Assembly: GCA_964534315.1 (NCBI GenBank)
Contig: CAZHOV010000033.1
Coordinates: forward strand, 1 to 38,343
Direction: 5' to 3'
Length of the DNA stretch: 38,343 nt
Source of the DNA: CAZHOV01 sp964534315
GTDB lineage: Bacteria > Bacteroidota > Bacteroidia > Chitinophagales > Saprospiraceae
Shown piece after piece: positions 24,977-33,008 of this stretch (positions are counted from its first letter, which is position 1; every line of letters begins with the position of its first letter). Both the position numbers and the translations under genes were made by a program. The notes beneath the pieces are model-generated. The model was given only the letters and a program-made list of their open reading frames with translations, did no database searches and was not told the DNA's origin.

Positions 24977-26020
24977 ATGCAAATATCAGCTTTAGAATTA
25001 AGTAAAATCCTGGGAGGCACGATCGAAGGAGATCCTGATGTCCGGGTATCTCGACCTAGCGGTATCGAAGAAGGTGGTGAAGGAACAATAAGTTTCCTGG
25101 CCAACCCCAAATACGAGTCCTTTGTATATGCTTCCAATGCGAGCATTATTTTGGTAGATAAAAAATTTAGCCCCTCGGCCCCTGTGAGTGCTACGCTAAT
25201 CCGGGTGGATGATGTCCGGGCAAGCTTGGCTTTTTTGCTGGAAACGTTTGGCAATCAGCAGGCTTCAAATTCAAACGGTATTTCGAAAAATGCGGATATC
25301 CATCCGTCTGTTGAATTGCCTGAAACAATTTCCATTGGTCATTTTTCTGTGGTAGAAGAAGGTGCTCAATTAGGTGAAAACTGCATCATCCACTCGCAGG
25401 TATATATTGGTAAAAATGCAAAGATCGGGGCGAACACAGTGCTCTATCCAGGAGTAAAGATCTATGCGGATTGCATGGTGGGTGCTCATTGTATTTTGCA
25501 TTCCAATGTGGTCATTGGGAGTGACGGGTTTGGCTTTGCTCCTCAGGAGGACGGCTCATTCAAAAAAATCCCGCAACTTGGCCATGTGATCCTTGAGGAT
25601 CATGTAGAGATCGGTGCCAATACCGTCATTGACAGGGCCACGATGGATGCTACGATTATCCGGCAAGGAGCCAAGTTAGATAATTTGATCCAGATCGCTC
25701 ACAATGTAGAGATCGGGAATAATACAGCTATCGCTGCACAGGCGGGTATAGCAGGAAGCACCAAAATAGGCCGCAACTGTCTGATCGGAGGGCAGGCGGG
25801 CTTTGTAGGACATATAAAAATTGCAGACCGAACCAGGGTTCAGGCTCAAAGCGGTATTGACAAGAGCATTACCGAACCCGGCAAAGCGGTTTACGGATCT
25901 CCAGCTATGCCTTACCAAAAATTTTTGAAATCCTTTTCCGTATTTAGACGGTTGCCGGAACTATTGCGAAGGCTGGAACGACTGGAAAAAGGGTCCGATC
26001 AAAAATCGCGGAATGCTTAA
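24977..26020 (+). CDS. lpxD: UDP-3-O-acyl-glucosamine N-acyltransferase LpxD
   Basis: The 347-residue cytoplasmic enzyme adds the second hydroxyacyl chain to UDP-3-O-acyl-glucosamine in lipid A synthesis, using acyl-ACP. The N-terminal uridine-binding domain (1-100) has ISALELSKILGGTIEGDPDV and TISFLANPKYESFV. The left-handed beta-helix of hexapeptide repeats (about 105-310) has IGKNAKIGANTVLYPGVKIY, the conserved GSDGFGFAP and DNLIQIAHNVEIGNNTAIAA with the catalytic His. It ends with a helical tail (FRRLPELLRRLERLEK). Length matches the family. It is the first gene of the lpxD, lpxC-fabZ, lpxA cluster, with 63 bases to the next gene. Confidence 0.97.
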   Translation: MQISALELSKILGGTIEGDPDVRVSRPSGIEEGGEGTISFLANPKYESFVYASNASIILVDKKFSPSAPVSATLIRVDDVRASLAFLLETFGNQQASNSNGISKNADIHPSVELPETISIGHFSVVEEGAQLGENCIIHSQVYIGKNAKIGANTVLYPGVKIYADCMVGAHCILHSNVVIGSDGFGFAPQEDGSFKKIPQLGHVILEDHVEIGANTVIDRATMDATIIRQGAKLDNLIQIAHNVEIGNNTAIAAQAGIAGSTKIGRNCLIGGQAGFVGHIKIADRTRVQAQSGIDKSITEPGKAVYGSPAMPYQKFLKSFSVFRRLPELLRRLERLEKGSDQKSRNA

Positions 26021-26056
26021 AGAAGCAATAATTTTTTCGGAGGCGGAAATTTAAGT

Positions 26057-26064
26057 TATCTTTG
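26057..26064 (+). promoter_or_regulatory. Bacteroidota -7 element (TATCTTTG) for lpxC-fabZ
   Basis: TATCTTTG matches TAnnTTTG and lies 19 bases before the ATG. A run of Ts (26032-26037) sits at the expected -33 position, with a near match to TTTG. This suggests lpxC-fabZ-lpxA has its own promoter in addition to any readthrough from lpxD. Confidence 0.5.
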
Positions 26065-26083
26065 CAAAAATCAGAAGCTTTAG

Positions 26084-27478
26084 ATGGAAAAACAATGTAC
26101 AATAAAAAGGGCTGTATCTGTAGAAGGAATTGGCTTGCATACCGGAAAAATGGTCTCCATGACCTTTAAGCCAGCCGGCCCCAACCATGGCCTTAAATTC
26201 CAGCGTGTAGATCTGGAATCTGCTCCTGTTATTCCGGCAGATGTTAGCAAAGTGGTCTCAACCAACAGAGGTACGACAATCAAAGCAGGTGACGCCCAAG
26301 TAAGCACGATAGAACATACCCTCTCTTCTTTTATTGGCCTGGGTATTGACAATGCCATTATTGAAATTAACGGGCCTGAAGCGCCCATTATGGACGGTAG
26401 CGCCAACGAATTTGTCAAAGCCCTCCAAGCTGCAGAAAAAGAAGAACAAGATGTTGAACGAGAATATTTTGAAGTTGAAGAACCTCTTTCCTTCAAAGAC
26501 GAAGTGACTGGTACAGAGCTCATGGCACTTCCCGCCGACCATTTTGAAGTCACGACCATGATCGATTTTAATTCTCCGGTTCTAGGTCATCAATACGCTT
26601 TTTTAGGAAATATCGAAGAATTTAGCGATCAAATTGCCCCATGTCGGACGTTTGTCTTTTTGCATGAACTGGAACAATTGATCAATCAAAACCTGATCAA
26701 AGGAGGTGACCTGGATAATGCTATTGTGATCGTCGACCGGGTCATGCAAGAACAAGAACTGAGAAAACTAGCAGAAAAATTAGGAAAACCCTATTTAAGA
26801 GTCGAGAAAGAAGGTATTTTAAATACCACCAATCTCAATTTTGAAAACGAACCGGCCCGACATAAACTACTCGATATTATTGGAGATCTGGCCCTCATTG
26901 GCCGCCCCATCAAAGGGAAAATTGTTGCTACTAAACCCGGCCATACTGCCAATGTAGAATTTGCTAAAATCCTGAAAAAGAAATTTCAGGAGCAACGCAA
27001 ACTTAGAGGCCTCCCAAAATATGATCCTGGCAAACCCCCATTGTTCGATGTCACTCAGATCACACAGTGGCTCCCTCACCGGTATCCCTTCCTACTGGTT
27101 GATAAGATCATCGAACTATCAGACCACCATGTCGTGGGAATTAAAAATATTACCTTCAATGAGAACTTCTTCCAGGGGCATTTTCCCGATAATCCAGTTT
27201 TTCCGGGTGTCTTACAGATCGAAGCGCTGGCTCAAACTGGTGGTATTTTAGCCCTTTCCCAACAGGAAGACCCCGGCGATTGGGATACCTATTTCATCAA
27301 AATTGATAATACCCGTTTCAAAAGGAAAGTACTACCCGGCGACACCCTTATCCTTAAAATGGAGCTTATTTCTCCCATCAGAAGAGGAATCGTTCAAATG
27401 CAAGGAACAGCCTACGTAGGCAATAAAATCGTTTCAGAAGGAGAATTAACCGCTCAAATTGTTAAGAGAAGTTCTTGA
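26084..27478 (+). CDS. lpxC/fabZ: Bifunctional LpxC deacetylase / FabZ dehydratase fusion
   Basis: The 464-residue protein joins two enzymes. Residues 1-310 are LpxC, the zinc-dependent deacetylase of the committed step in lipid A synthesis. They show SVEGIGLHTGK, the zinc His in STIEHTLSSF, PIMDGSANEF, and the second zinc site in EPARHKLLDIIGDLAL. Residues about 325-464 are FabZ, the 3-hydroxyacyl-ACP dehydratase of fatty-acid elongation. They show ITQWLPHRYPFLLVDKI with the catalytic His and HFPDNPVFPGVLQIEALAQ with the catalytic Glu. This fusion is characteristic of Bacteroidota. It puts lipid A and fatty-acid synthesis, which compete for 3-hydroxyacyl-ACP, into one polypeptide. The following lpxA ATG lies 34 bases downstream. 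Confidence 0.98.
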   Translation: MEKQCTIKRAVSVEGIGLHTGKMVSMTFKPAGPNHGLKFQRVDLESAPVIPADVSKVVSTNRGTTIKAGDAQVSTIEHTLSSFIGLGIDNAIIEINGPEAPIMDGSANEFVKALQAAEKEEQDVEREYFEVEEPLSFKDEVTGTELMALPADHFEVTTMIDFNSPVLGHQYAFLGNIEEFSDQIAPCRTFVFLHELEQLINQNLIKGGDLDNAIVIVDRVMQEQELRKLAEKLGKPYLRVEKEGILNTTNLNFENEPARHKLLDIIGDLALIGRPIKGKIVATKPGHTANVEFAKILKKKFQEQRKLRGLPKYDPGKPPLFDVTQITQWLPHRYPFLLVDKIIELSDHHVVGIKNITFNENFFQGHFPDNPVFPGVLQIEALAQTGGILALSQQEDPGDWDTYFIKIDNTRFKRKVLPGDTLILKMELISPIRRGIVQMQGTAYVGNKIVSEGELTAQIVKRSS

Positions 27479-27512
27479 TCGCAAGAACTTAAAAGGCTTA
27501 GAAATTTTTATC

Positions 27513-28328
27513 ATGAATATTGAACACTTAAGATACATCCACCCAGAGGCGAAAATCGGTAAAAATGTCCAGATAGAGCCCTTCGTTACGATCGGCAAAG
27601 ACGTCGTTGTCGGCGATAATACCTGGATCGGCCCAAATGTTTCTATTTTCGATGGCGTCAGAATCGGAGAGAACTGTAAAATCTTTCCGGGTGCAGTGGT
27701 GGGAGCCATTCCCCAAGACCTGAAATTTGATGGTGAGTCTTCTACCCTCGAAATAGGTAATAATGTTATTATAAGAGAATATTGCACCCTCAACAGAGGG
27801 ACCAAAGCCAATCATAAGACCGAAATAAAAGATAACTGTCTCCTGATGGCTTACGTTCACGTTGCACACGATTGTATCATCAACGAAAATTGCATCCTTG
27901 CCAATAACGTCAACCTCGCAGGCCATATTGAACTAGGGCAGCACGTTGTTCTCGGAGGTCTTACGGCTATCCACCAATTTGTAAAGATCGGCGACCATGC
28001 CTTCCTCGGTGGCGGCTCACTGGTCGGCAAGGACGTTCCTCCCTTTGTCAAAGCAGCCCGCAAACCGCTTTCTTATGTCGGTATCAATTCCGTAGGGCTG
28101 AAACGCCGAGGCTTTACCCCGGATCAAATCAATCAAATCCAGGATATCTACCGAATACTCTTCGTAAAAGGATACAATACTCGACAAGCCATTGAAAAAA
28201 TCGAAGAGGAAATCCCTAACACCCCGGAACGAGATACGATCCTGACATTTATCAGAGACTCTGATCGCGGACTTATGAAAGGATTCCGCCATTTAAATGG
28301 TACAAAACACGCTTATAAAAAAGCTTAA
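27513..28328 (+). CDS. lpxA: UDP-N-acetylglucosamine acyltransferase LpxA
   Basis: The enzyme catalyses the first step of lipid A synthesis, transfer of a 3-hydroxyacyl chain to UDP-GlcNAc. Counting from the ATG at 27513 it has 271 residues, a normal length. The hexapeptide beta-helix (1-190) includes VGAIPQDLKF (63-72) and HVAHDCIINENC, with the probable catalytic His at 119. Then come NLAGHIELGQHVVLGGLTAI and IGDHAFLGGGS. The C-terminal helical domain starts with VGINSVGLKRRGF. The open frame extends 18 codons upstream to a TTG at 27459, overlapping lpxC-fabZ. I reject that start because MNIEHLRYIHPEAKIG is the family's usual N-terminus. Confidence 0.97.
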   Translation: MNIEHLRYIHPEAKIGKNVQIEPFVTIGKDVVVGDNTWIGPNVSIFDGVRIGENCKIFPGAVVGAIPQDLKFDGESSTLEIGNNVIIREYCTLNRGTKANHKTEIKDNCLLMAYVHVAHDCIINENCILANNVNLAGHIELGQHVVLGGLTAIHQFVKIGDHAFLGGGSLVGKDVPPFVKAARKPLSYVGINSVGLKRRGFTPDQINQIQDIYRILFVKGYNTRQAIEKIEEEIPNTPERDTILTFIRDSDRGLMKGFRHLNGTKHAYKKA

Positions 28329-28374
28329 TCCAAGATCAACCTAGTCTCTATCCACTTTATTCATTCTGTCTAAT

Positions 28375-29031
28375 ATGCGCATTGAGCTTGAAAAAGCAAG
28401 TAAACGATATCGTTTCGATTGGATCTTTTCAGACCTTACCTTTTCGTTTCATCAAGGAAAGTATTACGCTGTTGCAGGCCCCAACGGCTCCGGGAAATCA
28501 ACCTTGTTAAAAGTGCTTTCCGGACAACTTACACCGTCAAGAGGGAACATCCGCTATTCAAATAACGAACAAACCATCACCAGAGAGTCCGTTTATCAAC
28601 ACATCAGTATCGCCGCTCCCTATGTAGAATTGATCGAAGAATTCAGCCTTGGGGAAATGATCGATTTTCACCGGCAATTCAAACCTTTCCAAAATAAACG
28701 CTCCACCAATGAATTATTAAAAATCCTGGAACTGCCAAAAGTAAAAAACCGGGAAATCCGATTCTTCTCCTCTGGCATGAAACAACGAGTCAAACTCCTG
28801 CTAGCTATCCTTTCTCAAACAACGATCCTATTACTTGATGAGCCCACAACCAACCTTGACCAACAAGGAATTCAATGGTACGAGCATATCATGGAACAGT
28901 TTGCACAAAACAAAATCGTCATCATTGCCTCCAATGTAGACCGCGATTTTATTCGCAAAGACGGGATTGTAAATATTATGGATTATAAAAAGGACAGACG
29001 AAAACTGGAAAGAGAAAAAGGAGGATTATAG
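28375..29031 (+). CDS. ABC transporter ATP-binding protein without a neighbouring permease
   Basis: A 218-residue ABC ATPase with Walker A GPNGSGKST (35-43), signature SSGMKQRVK (132-140) and Walker B ILLLDEPT (151-158). The switch His expected a few residues after the Walker B strand is replaced: the text reads IVIIASNVDRDF, with Asn at 187. The protein is short and ends in a charged Lys/Arg-rich tail. There is no permease gene beside it, so its membrane partner must be elsewhere or absent. It follows lpxA by 46 bases on the same strand, possibly in the same transcript. Its 3' end overlaps the convergent MerR gene by six bases. What it transports is unknown; a link to envelope synthesis is only suggested by position. 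Confidence 0.85.
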   Translation: MRIELEKASKRYRFDWIFSDLTFSFHQGKYYAVAGPNGSGKSTLLKVLSGQLTPSRGNIRYSNNEQTITRESVYQHISIAAPYVELIEEFSLGEMIDFHRQFKPFQNKRSTNELLKILELPKVKNREIRFFSSGMKQRVKLLLAILSQTTILLLDEPTTNLDQQGIQWYEHIMEQFAQNKIVIIASNVDRDFIRKDGIVNIMDYKKDRRKLEREKGGL

Positions 29032-29361
29032 ATTTTCCTTTAGTTTTTCAAGATAAGATTTAACTTCTTCAAGTTTCTCAACGATAGCCTTTTTTTGCTT
29101 CAGGCGTTTTTTCTTGTTTTCTAACTCCTTCTTTGCCCCTTTTAAGGTAAACCCTCTTTCTTTTACAAGGGTGTAAATTTCTCGAAGCTGCTTGATATTT
29201 TGGAGGGTAAACCGGCGTTCCCCCTTGCTGTTTTTGTGGGGTTTCAAAAGATCAAATTCAGACTCCCAAAAACGGATCAGCGAAGTAGATACCTCAAACA
29301 TCTCTGCAACCTCTCCAATGGTATAGTATCGCTTTGTCGTGTTATCGTCAGGAAATAACAT
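29026..29361 (-). CDS. MerR-family transcriptional regulator
   Basis: The 111-residue protein has a winged helix-turn-helix at about 11-80: YYTIGEVAEMFEVSTSLIRF, then ERRFTLQNIKQLREI and LVKERGFTLKGAKKEL. A short, very basic coiled coil follows (80-111) and would form the dimer. It lacks the metal-binding cysteines of the classic MerR and CueR proteins, so its signal is unknown. Small MerR proteins of this kind are widespread in Bacteroidota and often sit next to lipoprotein or peptidase genes. The gene lies 82 bases downstream of HU on the same strand, but an intrinsic terminator separates them. Confidence 0.92.
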   Translation of the reverse strand: MLFPDDNTTKRYYTIGEVAEMFEVSTSLIRFWESEFDLLKPHKNSKGERRFTLQNIKQLREIYTLVKERGFTLKGAKKELENKKKRLKQKKAIVEKLEEVKSYLEKLKENL

Positions 29362-29380
29362 GTTCCTAATTTAATGAAAT

Positions 29381-29423
29381 AAAAAAGAAAAGGAAGAACC
29401 GGCAATACCAGATTCTTCCTTTT
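29381..29423 (-). terminator. Intrinsic terminator of the HU gene
   Basis: An 11-bp perfect stem (AAAAGGAAGAA at 29388-29398 with TTCTTCCTTTT at 29413-29423) has a 14-base loop. On the minus strand it is followed by a CTTTTTT tract. It lies 20 bases after the HU stop codon. The A/T-rich flanks on both sides mean it could act in both directions. Confidence 0.75.
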
Positions 29424-29443
29424 TTCACATTTATTACTAGTGA

Positions 29444-29716
29444 TTAGTTGACAGATTCAGATAACTCTTTGCCTGGCTTGAATTTTACCACATTCTTCGC
29501 AGCAATTTGAATGGTTTCGCCTGTTTGAGGATTTCTTCCGGTTCTGGCTTCTCTTCTGCTAACGCTGAATGTACCAAACCCGATTAAAGTTACTTTGTCT
29601 CCATCCTTAAGAGCACCTTCAACACTGTCTAAAACAGCATTTAGAGCACTGGTAGCTTGGGCTTTAGTTAAATCTGCTGAATCAGCAATTTTGCTAATAA
29701 GATCTCCTTTGTTCAT
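29444..29716 (-). CDS. HU family DNA-binding protein
   Basis: The 90-residue histone-like protein bends and compacts DNA. It has the full family pattern: MNKGDLISKIADSADLTKAQ, VTLIGFGTFSVSRREARTGR, NPQTGETIQIAAKNVVKFKP and the final GKELSESVN. Residue 46-60 (GFGTF) and the flexible arm with the NPQTG turn that enters the minor groove are intact. It has its own promoter with both Bacteroidota boxes and a strong terminator, so it is a single-gene unit. Confidence 0.97.
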   Translation of the reverse strand: MNKGDLISKIADSADLTKAQATSALNAVLDSVEGALKDGDKVTLIGFGTFSVSRREARTGRNPQTGETIQIAAKNVVKFKPGKELSESVN

Positions 29717-29753
29717 TTCAATTCTTTTTAATTAAAAAATCAAACACAATATG

Positions 29754-29785
29754 CAAATTTAGTGGCTTACAGCTTCAAAAACAAA
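29754..29785 (-). promoter_or_regulatory. Bacteroidota promoter of the HU gene (TTTG-N20-TAAATTTG)
   Basis: On the minus strand TTTG (29782-29785) is separated by 20 bases from TAAATTTG (29754-29761). This fits the Bacteroidota sigma consensus TTTG-N19-21-TAnnTTTG. The predicted transcription start leaves a leader of about 30 bases before the HU ATG. It is the best promoter in the window. Confidence 0.75.
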
Positions 29786-29804
29786 TATTCTTCACTAAAA
29801 ATAC

Positions 29805-29843
29805 CCTGAAAAGTACAAATAATAAGGGTTTCAGGATTTTTTT
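29805..29843 (+). terminator. Terminator-like hairpin with no matching plus-strand gene
   Basis: CCTGAAA (29805-29811) pairs with TTTCAGG (29829-29835), and a run of eight Ts follows almost directly (29837-29844). This is a plus-strand intrinsic terminator shape. But the genes just upstream (HU, MerR) lie on the other strand, so it has no obvious protein gene to end. Confidence 0.5.
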
Positions 29844-29959
29844 TGCTTTTTCAGACCATTTTCCCTTTTTTTACGTTTTATCTAATGTTAGAAAAAATTA
29901 TTTCTATTTATCTTTAATTCAGCTAATTACACTAAAACAACAGCACATAAAACAATAAA

Positions 29960-30160
29960 ATGAAAAAAAAATTCATCTATCTTCTAATTCCGGTATTTTT
30001 TTTAGCTGCCATTAGTTTTTCTTCCTGTAGTCAAAAAACCGGCTGCCCCACAGACGATTATCACGCAAAAACCCGGAAAGACGGAAGCTTTTCCAACAAG
30101 CCCGGAAAATCCAGCTTGTTCCCAAAGAATATGCGTAAGAAAAATAAAAAGAAAAATTAA
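29960..30160 (+). CDS. Small basic lipoprotein
   Basis: The 66-residue product has a lipoprotein signal with the lipidated Cys at 23 (AISFSSC). A mature part of about 44 residues follows, with a Cys pair context (CSQKTGC) and a strongly basic Lys/Asn/Arg-rich tail (KNMRKKNKKKN). I do not recognise a named family, though similar tiny lipoproteins occur in Bacteroidota. The signal peptide and clean start argue for a real gene. It converges on the oligopeptide permease genes with seven bases between stop codons. Confidence 0.65.
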   Translation: MKKKFIYLLIPVFFLAAISFSSCSQKTGCPTDDYHAKTRKDGSFSNKPGKSSLFPKNMRKKNKKKN

Positions 30161-30167
30161 ATCCTTA

Positions 30168-31493
30168 TTAACCGATATTTTTTTGCTTTGGCTCTATGGC
30201 TTCAGTAAGCCCTTCACCCAATAAATTAAAAACGGTGACGGTAATAAAAATAGCCATCCCCGGGAAAGCTGCCATCCACCATGCCCCAACCTCGGTACGC
30301 GCCGTTTTTAACATACTACCCCAGGTAATCGTATCCTGATCGATACCGATTCCCAAAAATGACAAGGTGGCTTCAATCAATATCGCCGAAGCTACCCCAA
30401 ATGCAAAAGTGATCAATACCGGGGTCAATGCATTCGGAATGGCATGACGAAGCAAAACCCTTCCGCCGGAAAAGCCCATAGCCCTGGCCGATTCAATATA
30501 TTCCAGTTTCCGTATCCGCAATAATTCTGCCCTTATAAACCGAGCAATACCCGTCCACCGAATAAATCCTATAATGACCATTACATAATAAATAGACGAG
30601 TTGGGAAGGATCGATAAAATAGCCAGAATAAGTAACAACACAGGAATGGAATTAAAAATCTCTATTAATCGCATGACTAACAGATCAGCAGGAATAACCA
30701 GTTTTCTGTTTCCTACACCGGAAAGACTCAATAGTTTCCCCAACCCCAAAAACAACATTACGCTTCCCAACCATATCAAAACACCTCCTCCCAAAGCCTC
30801 TTCAAATTGCCCCTTGACAAGAAAAGCCCCTCTCCTGGCGATAAACCCCCAAAAAAAACCTGACCCAATGCCCAGCAGCCCCATTATAAAATAATTCCAA
30901 CGTATTTTTAGCTGGTGATCTCCAAAGAAACCGGCAAGCGAACCAAGCAGTAACCCAATAATGGCTGCAATTACCATGGATAGCATGCCAATCGTCAGCG
31001 AAATCCTCGTCCCGGCAATCAACCCCGCAGCCACATCCCTTCCCAAGTCATCAGTTCCCAACCAATGGCGATTCCTCCATGCTAGTTGCTGACCATCAAA
31101 AGGTCCAACAAAGTTTAAATGATTCATATCTAACGAAGTGGCGGAATAGGGAATCAGCGGAAAAATCACAAATTGATAAGCTTTTTCTTTCCAGGCTTCC
31201 CGAACCTCGTCAGCCCTCCAGCTGGACAGTCCTAAATATACACCATACGATTTGAGCACCGGGCTGTAAACCCTGTTCTCAATTTTACATATCAAAGGTT
31301 TATCATTAGCCAGAAAATCGCTGAACAAGGCAATAAAGACCAAAAAGTACAAAACCCGCATAGCCCAGCGGGCCATTGTATTGCTCCGGAATCGCCTGCG
31401 AATAGCCGACCAGTACCCCGACGAAAATTCACCTATCCGACGCTCCATTTTTTCCTCTCGCTGCCTTCGTCCGAAAAACTTCATGTCAATCAC
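30168..31493 (-). CDS. Oligopeptide/dipeptide ABC permease, DppC/OppC/YejE type, enlarged
   Basis: The 441-residue inner-membrane permease is longer than the usual 280-340. The binding-protein-dependent transport core is present: HWLGTDDLGRDVAAGLIAGT, TISLTIGML-like helices, and the EAA loop ESARAMGFSGGRVLLRHAIPN that meets the ATPase. Two extra parts stand out. After the first helix there is a periplasmic stretch of about 100 residues. Between AGFFGD and LVMRLIEIFNSIP there is an insert of about 70 residues with two more hydrophobic segments (FIMGLLGIGSGFFWGFIA and VLIWLGSVMLFLGLGKLL). The start overlaps the upstream permease gene by eight bases, so the two are translationally coupled. Confidence 0.9.
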   Translation of the reverse strand: MIDMKFFGRRQREEKMERRIGEFSSGYWSAIRRRFRSNTMARWAMRVLYFLVFIALFSDFLANDKPLICKIENRVYSPVLKSYGVYLGLSSWRADEVREAWKEKAYQFVIFPLIPYSATSLDMNHLNFVGPFDGQQLAWRNRHWLGTDDLGRDVAAGLIAGTRISLTIGMLSMVIAAIIGLLLGSLAGFFGDHQLKIRWNYFIMGLLGIGSGFFWGFIARRGAFLVKGQFEEALGGGVLIWLGSVMLFLGLGKLLSLSGVGNRKLVIPADLLVMRLIEIFNSIPVLLLILAILSILPNSSIYYVMVIIGFIRWTGIARFIRAELLRIRKLEYIESARAMGFSGGRVLLRHAIPNALTPVLITFAFGVASAILIEATLSFLGIGIDQDTITWGSMLKTARTEVGAWWMAAFPGMAIFITVTVFNLLGEGLTEAIEPKQKNIG

Positions 31494-32940
31494 CCTTTTT
31501 TGATGAAAAGTTTACCCTTGGATCCGAAAGAAAGTACAAGAGATCAGCTATTAAATTGCCTATTATGGTCAATAACGCCGCTAAAAACAGTATGGCAAAT
31601 ACGACGGGCCAGTCATTTTGTAGAATAGAATCAAACGTTAAACGTCCCATGCCCGGAAGAGCAAAGATATATTCAATCACCACTGATCCGGCCAACATGC
31701 CGGGAACAATAGATGCAATCATCGTAATAATTGGAAAAAGGGCATTTCGGAAAGCATGTTTCCATAATATCGTGCCTGACTGCAATCCAATGGCCTTGGC
31801 CGTTCGAATGTAATCTGCAGATAACACGCTCAATATACCTCCTCGCATTTGCCTCGAAATAAAGGCCAGTACAGGATAGGTAAGACAAACAACCGGTAAA
31901 ATCAAATGGGCTCCAATATCCCAAAACCGACTCCAGAATGGAGCATCAGGAGGCAAACTGCTCAGTCCTATTGTCGGAAACCAATGAAGCCACCGCCCAT
32001 ATTCCGGAGTGGTAAAAAAAACGATCAATAAGGTGGCCACCCAAAAGGAAGGTAAAGAATACAGTACAAACAGCAATAAAGTTGACCACCGGTCAAATCG
32101 CTTGCCTTGCCCGGAAGCTGCATATACTCCAATAGGAATAGCAATACCGAAAGCAAAAAATAAAGCGATCAGATTTAATAAAATCGTCCAAAATGCCGCT
32201 TTACTAATTTTGGTAAAAGCAGCCTGCCCATCTATTAGAGAAACACCAAAATCACCGGAGAAGAAGCTGGTCACCCAATAATGGTATTGATTGTGAACAC
32301 CATTCCACTGTAGGCTGGGAATCCAAAGATTGGAAGGAGCAGCCTCCGCCTTGACCTTAGCATAATACTTTCTTAGTGTTTGAAAAGCTGCATGTGAGGG
32401 TTGCCAAACCTGCAAGCTATTCAAATCAATTTTTTTGTATTCCGCTTCAATAGAATTCAACAGGCTGGAGATGCGGCTATCATCATAACTCACGTATAAT
32501 TGTCCCAGCGTTCGTCTAATCTCGATCAGAATGTTTTGTTCATCCAAACCCGACCGGCGGGCAGGTAAGCTGAGTTGAAAAGATTTTATTTGGTTATAAT
32601 ATTGCTGAATTTGAGGCCAATTTCCATACTGTGCAATCAGCCGCTTCTGCGTTCGACGCCGGTCCGCCTTTAATATTTTGTGTAAGGTATCTGGATAGGC
32701 TCGCGAGGTGAGGGTGACATAGAAAAAGGGTTTATCCAGATTTAATCTACGGGCGCAATTAGCATATTCGATTTCTGCCCGCTTCAGGTCATTATAGCCA
32801 TTGACCGGATCAAGCGGGTCTCCGCATAGTTTCAGCACTTGGTCGCCCGGCGTCATCCTACTCAAACTAAATGCTAGCAGCGAGATCACCAACAATGTCG
32901 GTATGATGTAAAGCAGCCTTTTAAGAAGGTAGGAGAGCAT
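31486..32940 (-). CDS. Oligopeptide/dipeptide ABC permease, DppB/OppB/YejB type, with a large periplasmic insert
   Basis: The 484-residue permease starts with the typical LLKRLLYIIPTLLVISLLAF helix and LSRMTPGDQ. The core with the EAA loop (YIRTAKAIGLQSGTILWKHAFRNALFP) and IEYIFALPGMGRL is intact. Normal OppB has about 310 residues. The extra length is a hydrophilic block of about 170 residues after the first helix (about 30-215), with many Tyr, Gln and Arg residues and likely helices. It should face the periplasm, where it could contact the binding lipoprotein. The gene lies 68 bases after the binding-protein gene, with a hairpin between them, and overlaps the next permease gene by eight bases. 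Confidence 0.92.
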   Translation of the reverse strand: MLSYLLKRLLYIIPTLLVISLLAFSLSRMTPGDQVLKLCGDPLDPVNGYNDLKRAEIEYANCARRLNLDKPFFYVTLTSRAYPDTLHKILKADRRRTQKRLIAQYGNWPQIQQYYNQIKSFQLSLPARRSGLDEQNILIEIRRTLGQLYVSYDDSRISSLLNSIEAEYKKIDLNSLQVWQPSHAAFQTLRKYYAKVKAEAAPSNLWIPSLQWNGVHNQYHYWVTSFFSGDFGVSLIDGQAAFTKISKAAFWTILLNLIALFFAFGIAIPIGVYAASGQGKRFDRWSTLLLFVLYSLPSFWVATLLIVFFTTPEYGRWLHWFPTIGLSSLPPDAPFWSRFWDIGAHLILPVVCLTYPVLAFISRQMRGGILSVLSADYIRTAKAIGLQSGTILWKHAFRNALFPIITMIASIVPGMLAGSVVIEYIFALPGMGRLTFDSILQNDWPVVFAILFLAALLTIIGNLIADLLYFLSDPRVNFSSKKGD

Positions 32941-32967
32941 GTTTTAATATTGGGTACGGGTATTGGA

Positions 32968-32987
32968 TATCGGGTAAAAACCCGATA
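32968..32987. other. Intercistronic hairpin between binding protein and permease genes
   Basis: TATCGGGT (32968-32975) pairs perfectly with ACCCGATA (32980-32987) across a four-base AAAA loop. It sits inside a short stretch of related GGGTA/TACCC repeats (about 32950-32996). The position suggests partial termination or RNA protection, which would give more binding protein than permease. Confidence 0.55.
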
Positions 32988-33008
32988 CCCAAGACCCATG
33001 GCTCAAGA

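Noticed and set aside
27459..27512. Extended lpxA start at TTG 27459
   Set aside because: The extra 18 residues are not part of the LpxA family and overlap the end of lpxC-fabZ; the ATG at 27513 gives the normal N-terminus.
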